Below are positions 19,202-27,808 of a DNA stretch of 64,000 nt, piece by piece. A program made the position numbers and the translations under genes. The stretch is from Rhodobacterales bacterium HKCCE4037 (GTDB lineage Bacteria > Pseudomonadota > Alphaproteobacteria > Rhodobacterales > Rhodobacteraceae): NCBI GenBank assembly GCA_015689645.1, contig WVSM01000001.1:186001-250000 (forward strand), in the 5' to 3' direction. The notes below the pieces were generated by a model. It saw only the letters and a program-made list of their open reading frames with translations. It was not told where the DNA came from and searched no databases. Positions within the stretch are counted from its first letter, which is position 1. Each line of letters starts with the position of its first letter.

Positions 19202-20068
19202 TTACCGGTGCGGCAGGGACTGCGCCTTGGCATCCAGAAACGGGGCCAGGCACGCGACGAAGGACAATGCCTGTGCAGACGGACGTCGCGGGGTCAGGAA
19301 TTCTGCGTCGACGAAAGCCCACGGCTGGCCCGCGCGGGTCAGAAACAGGCGAAACGCCGCAACCATCCCGTCTCCGCGTAGCTGTTCCAGCCTGTTCGGT
19401 GCCGGCAGGCGCGCCAGGGCGAGGCTCAGGTCCGAGGCGGGCGCTCCGTCTTCTGAAACAAGCGATATCGCCGGTGCGCTGACATCTGCAATGATCTCCA
19501 CCGGTGGGGCGCTGCTCGGCCAATGAGGCACTGCGCCGATCGTCTGGCCCGATGCGCTTGGAACGGCACGACGCTTTGTTTCAGCGATCAGGATGGCCTC
19601 GGTCTGGTCGCCGATCCGCCAGAAACACACGCGATCAGCCGCCAGGATGTGCCGCATCAGCTTTACCACGTCGCGCGCAAGTTCGGTTTCGTCACGCGAC
19701 GGCAGAAGCTGGGTCATCACCGATTGGACAACGTCCGGAAGAGGGGTGCTGCCGAATTCGGAAGTCCGGCGCGGCGCGGCTTCGACGACCTGCAGCGAAC
19801 CGGAGGGAAAGGCACGCAGATCAAACCGTTCGCCAAGCGCGCCCGCGTTGGAAAGCGTGACGCCGGACCGAAACTCCGGTCGTGCCGCCCCGTTGCGCAG
19901 TGCATGCCAGAACAGGCGGTCCAGATGGTCGCACCCATCGCGCGAAAGAAGGTCTGCGGTCGAAACTCCCAGGAGCTCGGCCGCGTTTTCACTGACATGG
20001 ATGATGCGCTCGCTTTCCGGCTCTATGGCCAGAACACAGGCAAAGGACTGATGAGCGATCGTCGACAT
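19202..20068 (-). CDS. Degenerate phytochrome-like PAS-GAF sensory protein
   Basis: A 288-aa protein resembling the photosensory half of a bacteriophytochrome. Residues 1-100 match the N-terminal PAS-2 domain (CVLAIEPESERIIHVSENAA, then ELLGVSTADLLSRDG). Residues 120-285 match the GAF/bilin-lyase domain (LARDVVKLMRHILAADRVCF, VEIIADVSAPAISLV, LEQLRGDGMVAAFRL). There is no PHY domain and no kinase. The usual PASDIP motif is absent, and the conserved His before YLRNMG appears to be Arg, so bilin binding is doubtful. The start at 20068 places PAS-2 at the N-terminus. It lies 32 nt after the FkbM gene and may be the last gene of that operon. Confidence 0.7.
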   Translation of the reverse strand: MSTIAHQSFACVLAIEPESERIIHVSENAAELLGVSTADLLSRDGCDHLDRLFWHALRNGAARPEFRSGVTLSNAGALGERFDLRAFPSGSLQVVEAAPRRTSEFGSTPLPDVVQSVMTQLLPSRDETELARDVVKLMRHILAADRVCFWRIGDQTEAILIAETKRRAVPSASGQTIGAVPHWPSSAPPVEIIADVSAPAISLVSEDGAPASDLSLALARLPAPNRLEQLRGDGMVAAFRLFLTRAGQPWAFVDAEFLTPRRPSAQALSFVACLAPFLDAKAQSLPHR

Positions 20069-20100
20069 GCCGGCAGCATGGGCGACCGGGTGCAGTCTGT

Positions 20101-20829
20101 TCAAGAGGATTGCAGCCGCGCGAAAACATCGCCGGAATTGGCGTCCATCGGCAAGTTGGCGAGTGTTTCCTGTGCCGTGTCCAAGGACATCCACTTATCG
20201 CGCAGGGCGTGGTCCTCGCCAAGGCTGAAGTTGAATTCGTAGGGCCCGAGGGCTGAAAGGCGGTCAAGGCAGGCGATACCAATGTCCCGTTGCAGGGTCG
20301 TGAATTCGAACGACAGGGCGGGAAGGGCGGTCGAAAGTCCGTTCAGCGCCTCCAGTTCAAAGCCTTCCACGTCCAGTTTCACGAAGTCGGGCCGGCCGCG
20401 GGTGGCGATCAGGGTATCGAGCGTCGTGACGGGAACATCGACAGTCCGGTCCCAGGTCTGCCCGGCCCAGGCGGGCACCGCAGGCGCAGCTTCGATCAAC
20501 GCTTGCGAAGCGGTCGAGACCGTTGGATTGCCGGAATTGATGTGCAACGGCACCGTCCCCTCCGTCGCCCCGATGGCGGATTGGATGAGAGTCACGTCAC
20601 GTTTGCGGCCGTGAATCAGCCGCAGGGCGCGAAACACGCGGGGCTGCGGTTCCAGTGCCACGACCTGGGCGCCCAGTCGCAGGAAGGAGCCGGTCCGGTC
20701 GCCGACATGGGCGCCGATATCGAATGCCAGCGCGCCGGGGCGGACGAAACGGGCGTTCAAGGCATCCATCCTGGCCGTCCGGGCCTTGTCGCGGTAGTAG
20801 ATGTCAAACGAGCGGCGGAGGGTCGTCAC
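20101..20829 (-). CDS. FkbM-family methyltransferase
   Basis: SAM-dependent methyltransferase of 242 aa, likely cytosolic. The SAM site is FDIGAHVGDRTGSFLRLGA near 36-54, followed by the acidic ALEPQP near 58. FVKLDVEGFELEAL near 148-161 is the FkbM hallmark. FkbM enzymes often O-methylate sugars or secondary-metabolite hydroxyls. The start overlaps the stop of the upstream glycosyltransferase by 4 nt, so it probably modifies the product of that enzyme (inference). Confidence 0.88.
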   Translation of the reverse strand: MTTLRRSFDIYYRDKARTARMDALNARFVRPGALAFDIGAHVGDRTGSFLRLGAQVVALEPQPRVFRALRLIHGRKRDVTLIQSAIGATEGTVPLHINSGNPTVSTASQALIEAAPAVPAWAGQTWDRTVDVPVTTLDTLIATRGRPDFVKLDVEGFELEALNGLSTALPALSFEFTTLQRDIGIACLDRLSALGPYEFNFSLGEDHALRDKWMSLDTAQETLANLPMDANSGDVFARLQSS

Positions 20830-21863
20830 AGCGCGTTCAGGACCTTGCTGGCCGTGGCAGAGGTGTCATCCCATGACGGCAAGGCGGCGCCGGCGGCAAT
20901 GGCTGCGCGGGTCATCGCCTCACGCGTTTCGGTGTCGGTGAGCATGGTCTCCAGCGCTCCGGCCAGCGCCGCCGGATCGTCCGTGGGCACCAGCAGGCCC
21001 GCGTCCTGCGGCACGGTTTGCGGCACGGCACCGGTCGCACAGGAGACGATGGGAAGACCGCGGGCCAAAGCCTCGTCGAACACGATGCCGTAGCCCTCGT
21101 AGCGGGTAGCGAGGGCGAACAGGGTCGCCTCGGAATAGAGGCGGAAAAGGGCATCCCGGTCCTGCTTGCCGACCAGTGCGACGCGGTGCGTCAGTCCGAG
21201 GTCATGCCGCATCCGTTCGAGCGTCTCGACATGGGCTGCGTCATAGGGTGTGCCGACTATCACCGCGCGCCAATCGAGGTGAACCAGTCGCGCGAGCGCG
21301 GACAACAGCGTGTCATGTCCCTTGCGCGGATGCAGGATGCCAACCGAGAGGATCAGCGGCGGCTCCGTCGGGGCGTGGGGGAGCTCGGGACGCTCGGTCC
21401 CGGGCCGCGCGATGGTGATTTTCGCAGGTGGCACGGCATAGTCGCGGGTCAGGATATCCGCAGTGTGCGGGCTGGGGACCAGAACGGCCTGCGCCAGTGC
21501 AAGGTTGTCGCGTTCGGTGCGGAACAGGTGGTCGGCGGTGGCCTTGTCCAGCCCCGTCTCAAGCGCCAGCGGATGGTGGATCATCGCGACGATCGGAGCC
21601 TTGACGTGGGCAAGCCCCTCGGTCGCGATGGAACCGTAGACCAGCCCGTCGAGGATCAGGGCCCGCTCCGGTGGCAGCGCGACAAGCGCTTCGATAGCGT
21701 GGGCCTTGTCGGACTCGGTCGGCGCCGGGAAGCTGTCGCCCAGTTCGATGTGAACCATGTCGTGGCCGTGGGCGCGCAGGCCTTCGAGCAGGCGACGTTC
21801 GTAGATGTAGCCGCCAGTCAGGGTGTTGATATCGCCGGGAATGGCGAAGGCTGCGTCTTTCAT
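20826..21863 (-). CDS. Glycosyltransferase family 4
   Basis: Retaining GT-B glycosyltransferase of 345 aa using a nucleotide-sugar donor. The N-terminal acceptor domain begins PGDINTLTGGYIYERRLLEG. The C-terminal donor domain has LSVGILHPRKGHDTLLSALA near 190-209 and the EX7E-type EGYGIVFDEALARGLPIVS near 263-281. It overlaps its neighbours by 4 nt on both sides (ABC permease upstream, FkbM downstream). Acceptor and sugar are unknown. The operon context of lipid-head-group enzymes suggests a glycolipid or envelope glycan. Confidence 0.9.
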   Translation of the reverse strand: MKDAAFAIPGDINTLTGGYIYERRLLEGLRAHGHDMVHIELGDSFPAPTESDKAHAIEALVALPPERALILDGLVYGSIATEGLAHVKAPIVAMIHHPLALETGLDKATADHLFRTERDNLALAQAVLVPSPHTADILTRDYAVPPAKITIARPGTERPELPHAPTEPPLILSVGILHPRKGHDTLLSALARLVHLDWRAVIVGTPYDAAHVETLERMRHDLGLTHRVALVGKQDRDALFRLYSEATLFALATRYEGYGIVFDEALARGLPIVSCATGAVPQTVPQDAGLLVPTDDPAALAGALETMLTDTETREAMTRAAIAAGAALPSWDDTSATASKVLNAL

Positions 21864-23401
21864 GCCAGTTGCTCCGGGGCGTAGGTGGACAGGACACGGC
21901 GTTCAACCAAACCGACGAGGCCGTAGCCCGCGACCGCGAGCAATGTCGTCAGGACAACCGCGCTCCACAACATGTCGTAATCCGACAGCGACGCCGACAG
22001 CGCCATGAGGGCGCCAAGCCCGTTGCCGGTGGCGAGCCATTCCACGACCGTCACCGCGAGGATCGAGGCAGGCACGTTGATGCGGGCGGCGGCGAAGAAG
22101 GCAGGCAGCATCGCCGGAATACGGACATGGCGCAGGATCGCGACGGGCGAGGCTGCGTAGCTGCGCATCACGTCCGTGGCGCGGCCCGGAGCCTGGCGGA
22201 GACCATGCAGGCAGGCAATGAGCGTGGGGAAGAACACCATGATCGCGATCAGGGTCACGGTGCCAACGGCACCGCGCCCGAGGATCAGCACGACCAGCGG
22301 CGCGGTGGTGATGATCGGAACGGAGCGCAGCGCAATGGCGAGCGGCATGGCCGTGTTGGCGAGCATCGGCGCGAGGACAAGCGCCATGGCGAGCCCGGCC
22401 CCGGCTGCAAGTCCGGCAAGATAACCCGGAAACAGGTAGACGAGCGTCTCTTCGGTCGCCTGTATCAGCGCGGCACGGGTCTGGGCGGCATCGGGTGCAA
22501 AAGCCAGCGCATCGAGCAGATCATCCGGCCGTTTGGCGAAGAAGGACGACAGGTTCAACGCTTCCAGCCCGCCCCACCAGAGGGCCAGCACGGCTGCGGT
22601 GCTGAGCACAAGGATCGCAAATGCCATCGCCGGCTTGCGCCGGGTCGCGGCGGGTGCTGCCAGGATCACGGGCGGCTCCTCGGTCAGGATGGCTTGTCCA
22701 ACCCACCCGATCACGAGGTAGGCGGCAACTGCGACAACGGTGGCAAGGGTGGCCAGTGCCCAGGTCATCTCGACGTTCATGTCTCGCATGGCACGGATCG
22801 TCAGCACGCCCATTCCGCGCTCGGCGCCGGTAAACTCGCCCACCATGGCGCCCAGGAAGGCGGCTGGCGCGGCGATCTGCAGACCGGCCACGAGGTAGGG
22901 CAGGGCCGCCATGGCGCGCACGCGCAACAGAGCGGTCATGCGTCCCCGCCCGTAACTGCGCACAAGGTCGAGCCAGTCGGACGGTACAGCGCGCAGGCCC
23001 ACCAGAAGCGGGATCAGTGTGGTGTAATAGACGGCCAGCGCGGCCAGGGTGATCTGTGGCCCGGTACCCGGGCCGAAGAGGACGCGCAGCACCGGCCCGG
23101 TGGCGACGAGCGGCAGGCAGAACACAACAAGCGCAAGGGCGCGGATCATGATCTCGGAGCGGGGAAGGGCGATGGCGCACCCTGCCAGCAGGATCGCCGC
23201 CGCATTGCCAAGGACGAATCCGGCGGCGGCGTTGGTCAGCGTCACACCGAGGGCACGGGTCATGAGACCGGCATTGTCGACGAGGTAAAGCAGGATCGCC
23301 GATGGCGCGGCAAGGACGAATGCACCGGCGAAGAGGTGGGCCAATGCTTCCCACACCGCGACCGCAATCAAGGGGCCGCCCCAGCGCCGCATTGTGGTCA
23401 T
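21860..23401 (-). CDS. Fused dual-domain ABC transporter permease
   Basis: Inner-membrane permease of 513 aa containing two complete BPD_transp_1 (SsuC/TauC/ThiX-type) modules in one chain. Each half carries the EAA-like cytoplasmic loop, near residues 145-180 (VRSYGRGRMTALLRVRAMAA) and near 400-435 (VMRSYAASPVAILRHVRIPA). Most NitT/TauT-type importers use two copies of a single-module permease, so the fusion is notable. The ATG overlaps the ATPase stop by 4 nt; a second ATG lies three codons in. It works with the ATPase and binding protein just upstream. Confidence 0.88.
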   Translation of the reverse strand: MTTMRRWGGPLIAVAVWEALAHLFAGAFVLAAPSAILLYLVDNAGLMTRALGVTLTNAAAGFVLGNAAAILLAGCAIALPRSEIMIRALALVVFCLPLVATGPVLRVLFGPGTGPQITLAALAVYYTTLIPLLVGLRAVPSDWLDLVRSYGRGRMTALLRVRAMAALPYLVAGLQIAAPAAFLGAMVGEFTGAERGMGVLTIRAMRDMNVEMTWALATLATVVAVAAYLVIGWVGQAILTEEPPVILAAPAATRRKPAMAFAILVLSTAAVLALWWGGLEALNLSSFFAKRPDDLLDALAFAPDAAQTRAALIQATEETLVYLFPGYLAGLAAGAGLAMALVLAPMLANTAMPLAIALRSVPIITTAPLVVLILGRGAVGTVTLIAIMVFFPTLIACLHGLRQAPGRATDVMRSYAASPVAILRHVRIPAMLPAFFAAARINVPASILAVTVVEWLATGNGLGALMALSASLSDYDMLWSAVVLTTLLAVAGYGLVGLVERRVLSTYAPEQLA

Positions 23402-24177
23402 TGTGCTGCGTTGGGCAGGGTTGCGGCCACGCCTCCGCTCAGGGCATCGAACACTTCGTCCACGTGCGCCTGGAACGCGGGGAGGGTTTTCAGATTTCCG
23501 GGGCGTGGGCGGGGCAGGTCGATCGGAATGTCCGCAACGACCTTCGCGGGACGGGGCGACAGCACGATGACGCGGTCCGACAGGGTTACGGCCTCGGTGA
23601 CCGAATGGGTCACGAGCAGCGTGGTGGTGCCACGGGCCTCCCAGATGCCGGGCAGGTCGGCAGCAAGCTGAGCGCGGGTCAATTCATCGACCGCACCGAA
23701 AGGCTCGTCGAGCAGCAGGAGGTCCGGGTTGGTGGACAGCGCCCGGGCAATGGCCGCGCGTTGACGCATGCCGCCCGACAATGCGCCGGGCCGCGTCTCG
23801 GCGAAGCCCGACAGGCCGACGAGTTCGATCAACTGGTCGATGTCGACCCGTTTGCGGGGTTTCCGCGCAAGATCGAGCGCCAGTTCGATGTTCTGGCGCA
23901 CCGTCCGCCATGGCAGCAGCGACGGGTCCTGAAACGCCACGGCAAGGCCCGCGCGGGCGGTCGTTTCCGCCGCGGGCGCGCCCCCGATGGTCAGCGAGCC
24001 GGTCGATGGCTCCTCCAACCCCGCGATCATCCTCAGCAACGTGGACTTGCCACAGCCCGAGGGGCCGACCAGAGCCGTGGTTCGGCCAGCCTCCAGTGTC
24101 AGGTCGAGGGGGCACACGGCCTCGACCCCGCCGGGGTAGGTCTTGGACAGACCCGTGAGGATGATTTCGACAGACAT
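23398..24177 (-). CDS. ABC transporter ATP-binding protein (NitT/TauT type)
   Basis: Cytoplasmic ATPase of 259 aa for the fused permease. Walker A is GPSGCGKST near 37-45, the Q-loop is VAFQDPSLLPWRTVRQN near 80-96, the signature is LSGGMRQRAAIARAL near 130-144, and Walker B is LLLLDEPFGAVDELTR near 151-166. The PSLLPWRTV and GAVDELTR pattern is typical of SsuB, TauB and ThiZ. The ATG lies 3 nt after the binding-protein stop; the TTG one codon earlier is less likely. Confidence 0.9.
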   Translation of the reverse strand: MSVEIILTGLSKTYPGGVEAVCPLDLTLEAGRTTALVGPSGCGKSTLLRMIAGLEEPSTGSLTIGGAPAAETTARAGLAVAFQDPSLLPWRTVRQNIELALDLARKPRKRVDIDQLIELVGLSGFAETRPGALSGGMRQRAAIARALSTNPDLLLLDEPFGAVDELTRAQLAADLPGIWEARGTTTLLVTHSVTEAVTLSDRVIVLSPRPAKVVADIPIDLPRPRPGNLKTLPAFQAHVDEVFDALSGGVAATLPNAAQ

Positions 24178-24180
24178 CAA

Positions 24181-25182
24181 TCAGACGCCGTGGACCTCTT
24201 CGAGGATCGACCGGTCCCAAAGGTCCGAAGAGACCTCTCGCCCCAGCAGCGCCAGGGTCTCGATATTGGCGGCAACCGTCTGGTCCGTCCACCAGCCGAA
24301 GCCGTTGTTGTCGGTCAATTCCGAGAACATGAGAGGCACCTGCCGTTCGGCCTGCAAAAGCTGCGTTTCGCGGTCGAGGCCCGCGTCGGGGAACATCTCG
24401 AGCGTCAGGTCGGTCGCGGCGGCGGTATCCTCGCGGTAGGTTTCCCATCCCGCAACTTCGCCCGCCATCAATGCCACGATATCTTCACGCCGGTTTGCCA
24501 GGCTGTCCTCGGTCACGATGTAGGTCTGGGAATGCACCGCGTAGCCATGGTCGGCCATCAGCATCGTCGTGTTGTCCACGCCCTGCACCGTCATCGCGAC
24601 GGGCAGGTCGGTGGCCCAACACAACAGGCAGTCGACCTCGCCCGCGACAAGGGGCTGCGGCGAATATTGCGTCGGTACGATCTCGATGGCGTCGATATCC
24701 ACATCGTTGATCGTGCAGAGGGCTTGAAGCACCGGCGTATTGGCTAGGGCCATGCCGATCCGCTTGCCTTCGAGATCAGATGGCTGGTTCACCGGGTTCG
24801 CGGTCAGCGAGGCGATGGCGAACGGGTTGTTCTGCATCGCGACGCCAATGATCTTGAACGGCGCCCCTTCGGCGACGGCCGCGGCGGTGTAGTCGGCGGC
24901 GGAAATGCCCATCAGCGCGGTGCCGGAGACGACCGGAGGTTCCACCGGCGCGTTCGGACCGCCCGGTTGCAGCGAGACCGACAGGCCACGCTCGGTCCAG
25001 AAGCCGCGATCCTGCGCGATGTAGCTGCCGGCGAACTGGGTGGAGTGCAGCCACGAGAGCTGGAAATTCACGTTCGTCTGGGCGTGCACCATGCGGGGCG
25101 ACAGGCCGAGCGAGGCCGCACCTAGGGCACCGGCGCCGGTGGCCAGCAGGGAACGACGGGTGAAGGGAGCAGAGGCTTTCAT
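24181..25182 (-). CDS. NMT1/THI5-like ABC substrate-binding protein
   Basis: Exported binding protein of 333 aa with a twin-arginine type leader (FTRRSLLATGAGALGAASLG, cleavage near VHA-QT), so it may be exported folded through Tat. The mature start NVNFQLSWLHSTQFAGSYIA and AQDRGFWTERGLSVSLQPGG are typical of NMT1/THI5-like proteins that bind pyrimidine precursors, riboflavin, nitrate or sulfonates. The ligand cannot be named. No THI-box riboswitch was seen upstream of the operon, so a thiamine role is not supported. It is separated from the flippase gene by 62 nt and followed by the ATPase. Confidence 0.85.
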   Translation of the reverse strand: MKASAPFTRRSLLATGAGALGAASLGLSPRMVHAQTNVNFQLSWLHSTQFAGSYIAQDRGFWTERGLSVSLQPGGPNAPVEPPVVSGTALMGISAADYTAAAVAEGAPFKIIGVAMQNNPFAIASLTANPVNQPSDLEGKRIGMALANTPVLQALCTINDVDIDAIEIVPTQYSPQPLVAGEVDCLLCWATDLPVAMTVQGVDNTTMLMADHGYAVHSQTYIVTEDSLANRREDIVALMAGEVAGWETYREDTAAATDLTLEMFPDAGLDRETQLLQAERQVPLMFSELTDNNGFGWWTDQTVAANIETLALLGREVSSDLWDRSILEEVHGV

Positions 25183-25244
25183 GGAGAGTCCAGTTCAGTC
25201 AGGAATTCGAATTGATGAGTATGGTTGCGCTGCGCTGCGGAAAA

Positions 25245-26192
25245 TCAAGGGTCTGGCTCCGGTCGGCGCGCTTCGGCGAGGTCCGGCCCACGGCGCAGCA
25301 TCAGCAGGCCGGGCAGGGTGATGGCAAGAAACGTGAGCCCGAAGGCAACGGAGGCCGCCAGCCCTGCGCTGGCAGAGAGCCCCGCGACGGGGAACAGGAG
25401 CGCCGCCGCACCTTCGCGCAGGCCCCAGCCGCTGATGGAAAGCGGCAGCACCATCGCGAAAAGGATCATCGGGACAAGTGCGGCCGCGGCGACCGGCGGC
25501 AGGGGGGCGCCGATGGCGGCGGCGCAGAGGGCGAAGGCGGCGATATTGCAGAATGCCGTGCCAAGGCTGAGCACCACCTGCGGCGCGAGGACGGGCCCGG
25601 CCAGGACGGCATGGTGGAACTGCAAGAGACTACGGCCCAATAGAACGCTGCGGTTCAGGAGAAAAAGGGCAATTGCCCCGATCAGTCCTATCCCAAGCGC
25701 GACCCAGAGAGCGTTCTGAACGGCGGCCGGCCAGCTCAATCCGCCGGGCGTGACCGCGTTGATCGCCAGCGCCGCGATGAGGATCGACAGCAGGCCGAGC
25801 TGGCCTGCGACACGCTCGAATATCACGGCCTGGCCGGACGCCATCAACCCCGCCGCTCCCCGCGCCCGGATCGCGCGGCCTGCATCGCCGAGAACGCCGC
25901 CGGGCAGCGACTGGTTGACCACCTGGCTCAGGTAATATTCGCGGATCGCGAACTCGATCGGAAGCGCGATCCCGAGCCGCGATGCGGTCAGTCGCCAGCG
26001 GAGTGCCGAAAGCAGCGTCTGAAGCGTGAGCATCAGGGCGGCAGCGATCAGGGGCATGGGCCGTGCACCTGTCACAAGCCGCACGGCCTCCGCCCAGTCG
26101 ACCGTCCGGAACAGCAAGACGGCAAGGGCCGTAAGCACCAGGCCCTGCAGGACATAGCTGGCCCAGGGCGGCAAGGAGCGGAGCGCGGTCAA
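25245..26192 (-). CDS. Lysylphosphatidylglycerol synthase TM-region (flippase-like) protein
   Basis: Polytopic membrane protein of 315 aa with eight or so helices, of the UPF0104/AglD family that corresponds to the flippase half of MprF. Family features are RLVTGARPMPLIAAALMLTL near 38, the arginine-rich SALRWRLTASRLGI, YYLSQVVNQSLPGGVLGDAG near 85-104, and ERVAGQLGLLS near 130. It lacks the aminoacyltransferase domain. Its ATG overlaps the stop of the sulfatase-type gene (ATGA). A role in flipping or exporting a lipid-linked product of the operon is inferred. Confidence 0.85.
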   Translation of the reverse strand: MTALRSLPPWASYVLQGLVLTALAVLLFRTVDWAEAVRLVTGARPMPLIAAALMLTLQTLLSALRWRLTASRLGIALPIEFAIREYYLSQVVNQSLPGGVLGDAGRAIRARGAAGLMASGQAVIFERVAGQLGLLSILIAALAINAVTPGGLSWPAAVQNALWVALGIGLIGAIALFLLNRSVLLGRSLLQFHHAVLAGPVLAPQVVLSLGTAFCNIAAFALCAAAIGAPLPPVAAAALVPMILFAMVLPLSISGWGLREGAAALLFPVAGLSASAGLAASVAFGLTFLAITLPGLLMLRRGPDLAEARRPEPDP

Positions 26193-27808
26193 TTGCCCAG
26201 GCCCTCCGACAACTCGGTCCGAAACGCGCTCAGGATGATGTCGCGCGCGCGTTCCATTCCGACCGCGGGCAAGTCGTCGGGTGGCAGCAGACCCGGGGCA
26301 GGCGCAAGCTCGGACAGACGCGAGACAAGGGCTTCCGGCCCGATGATGTGTATGGGGACCTCGGCCCGCTCATCCAGCGCGATGAAGCCGGCGGCCTGGT
26401 GGTCGCCAAGCGCGATGATGAGCGGCGGATCCCCGGCGTGGAGCGCGGCATAATCGAGGAGCACCTGAAGTGAATAGTCGATGGCGAGGCGGTATTGATC
26501 GCGGACCCGGTCATGATCGCGCCATACGACCTCGGGCGGGTCGCCGGACAAGGCCATCGCGTTGAACTCGGTCCCGTCACCGATGGCGTCCCATGGCAGA
26601 AGTTCGGGCACGGGCGTCCATGGCGCGTGGGACGACACCAGCGCCACCTGCGCAAACAGGCGCCTCGGGTCCGATCCGTCGCGGAGCATCCGGTCCAGCG
26701 TGGCGAGACTGTACTGATCCGGCATGGTCACCCAGTTGAAAGGCAGGCCAGCATAGCCGGTATCGGCGGCAACGAGGATATCCTCGAATCCCATCGTCTC
26801 CGATTCGGGCCAGTCCAGCGTGATCTGCGGCATGAGCGTCGCGGTGCGGAAGCCGTCCTTCGCTGCATGATGGTAAAGCGTCTGCCGCCCGCTGGTCAGC
26901 GCGGCGGCATGGCTGATCTGGTTGTCGACCCAAAGGCCATTGGCAAAGGTCGTATGGGCCAGCCAGCTTTGCCCACCTTGCGTGGGCGAGGTGAGAAACC
27001 CCGATTGCATCGACAGGCCAAGGTCGGACAGACGCTCTTCGGCGGTTTCCAAGGTAGCCCGATGCGTTTCCGCATAGAAAGGCGTATCGAAACTGGTTCT
27101 GCCGTAGCTTTCGATAAAGATGACAAGAACGTCGCGGTCGATGGCGTCGAAAAGGCCCGTCGTGCCGGTGAACGGGTCTTGCCGTGCAGCGGTATTGAAG
27201 GCGGCGAGGCGGGCGCGGGTATCGGCAATCAGGTCGATCCGCTCGACCCCGACGCGGGCAGTGAAAGCGGCGCCCGGCGGTGAGAACGGAAGCGTCCAGC
27301 GGTTCATGGCGTCGCCAATCTCCGCCGTGGCGGTGGCTGTGGCGACAAGCGCCAGCGGCGCTGCCGCAAAGCGCGCGGCCCGGGGCAGGGGCAGCCGGGC
27401 CCAGACACCTGTGGCCCACCAGGTCAACACCGCCACGGCCGCCAGTGCGAAAAAGGCGGCGAGTACGATGAGGATCGCTGCAAACGTGCCGAACGTACCC
27501 GTCAGCAGCCTGAAGAACGCGTCAAGCAGCGACAGGTCCGTAACCGGATTGAAGCCACGTGAAAGGGCGCTGAAACTGACGAAATCGGCGGTCTTGAGGG
27601 TGACGAGCACCGTAAGGACCATCGTCAGTACCAAGCGGAATACGCGCGAGGCAGCGCTTTGGCCAAGCGCCATCAGCATCAGCAGGATTGCCGGCAATTC
27701 CAACGGGAAAAGCAACAGCGCGCGCCATGTCAGGGCCGCCGGATGATTGGGCTGGATCAGGACAAGGTGCAGTACCAATGCAGCGGCCAGAAGCGCGACG
27801 ACCCTCAT
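26189..27808 (-). CDS. LTA-synthase/sulfatase-type membrane phosphotransferase
   Basis: Membrane-anchored alkaline-phosphatase-superfamily enzyme of 539 aa. Roughly residues 1-190 hold four or five membrane helices; the rest is a periplasmic sulfatase fold. Likely metal/active-site elements are VIFIESYGRTSFDTP near 223-237, QGGQSWLAHTTFANGLW near 267 (Ser/Thr nucleophile region) and IIALGDHQAAGF near 465 (Asp-His pair). The architecture matches LtaS, OpgB and phosphoethanolamine transferases, which move phosphoglycerol or phosphoethanolamine from phospholipids to envelope acceptors. The ATG overlaps the CDP-alcohol phosphotransferase stop. A longer frame upstream is rejected because it lies inside that gene. 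Confidence 0.85.
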   Translation of the reverse strand: MRVVALLAAALVLHLVLIQPNHPAALTWRALLLFPLELPAILLMLMALGQSAASRVFRLVLTMVLTVLVTLKTADFVSFSALSRGFNPVTDLSLLDAFFRLLTGTFGTFAAILIVLAAFFALAAVAVLTWWATGVWARLPLPRAARFAAAPLALVATATATAEIGDAMNRWTLPFSPPGAAFTARVGVERIDLIADTRARLAAFNTAARQDPFTGTTGLFDAIDRDVLVIFIESYGRTSFDTPFYAETHRATLETAEERLSDLGLSMQSGFLTSPTQGGQSWLAHTTFANGLWVDNQISHAAALTSGRQTLYHHAAKDGFRTATLMPQITLDWPESETMGFEDILVAADTGYAGLPFNWVTMPDQYSLATLDRMLRDGSDPRRLFAQVALVSSHAPWTPVPELLPWDAIGDGTEFNAMALSGDPPEVVWRDHDRVRDQYRLAIDYSLQVLLDYAALHAGDPPLIIALGDHQAAGFIALDERAEVPIHIIGPEALVSRLSELAPAPGLLPPDDLPAVGMERARDIILSAFRTELSEGLGN

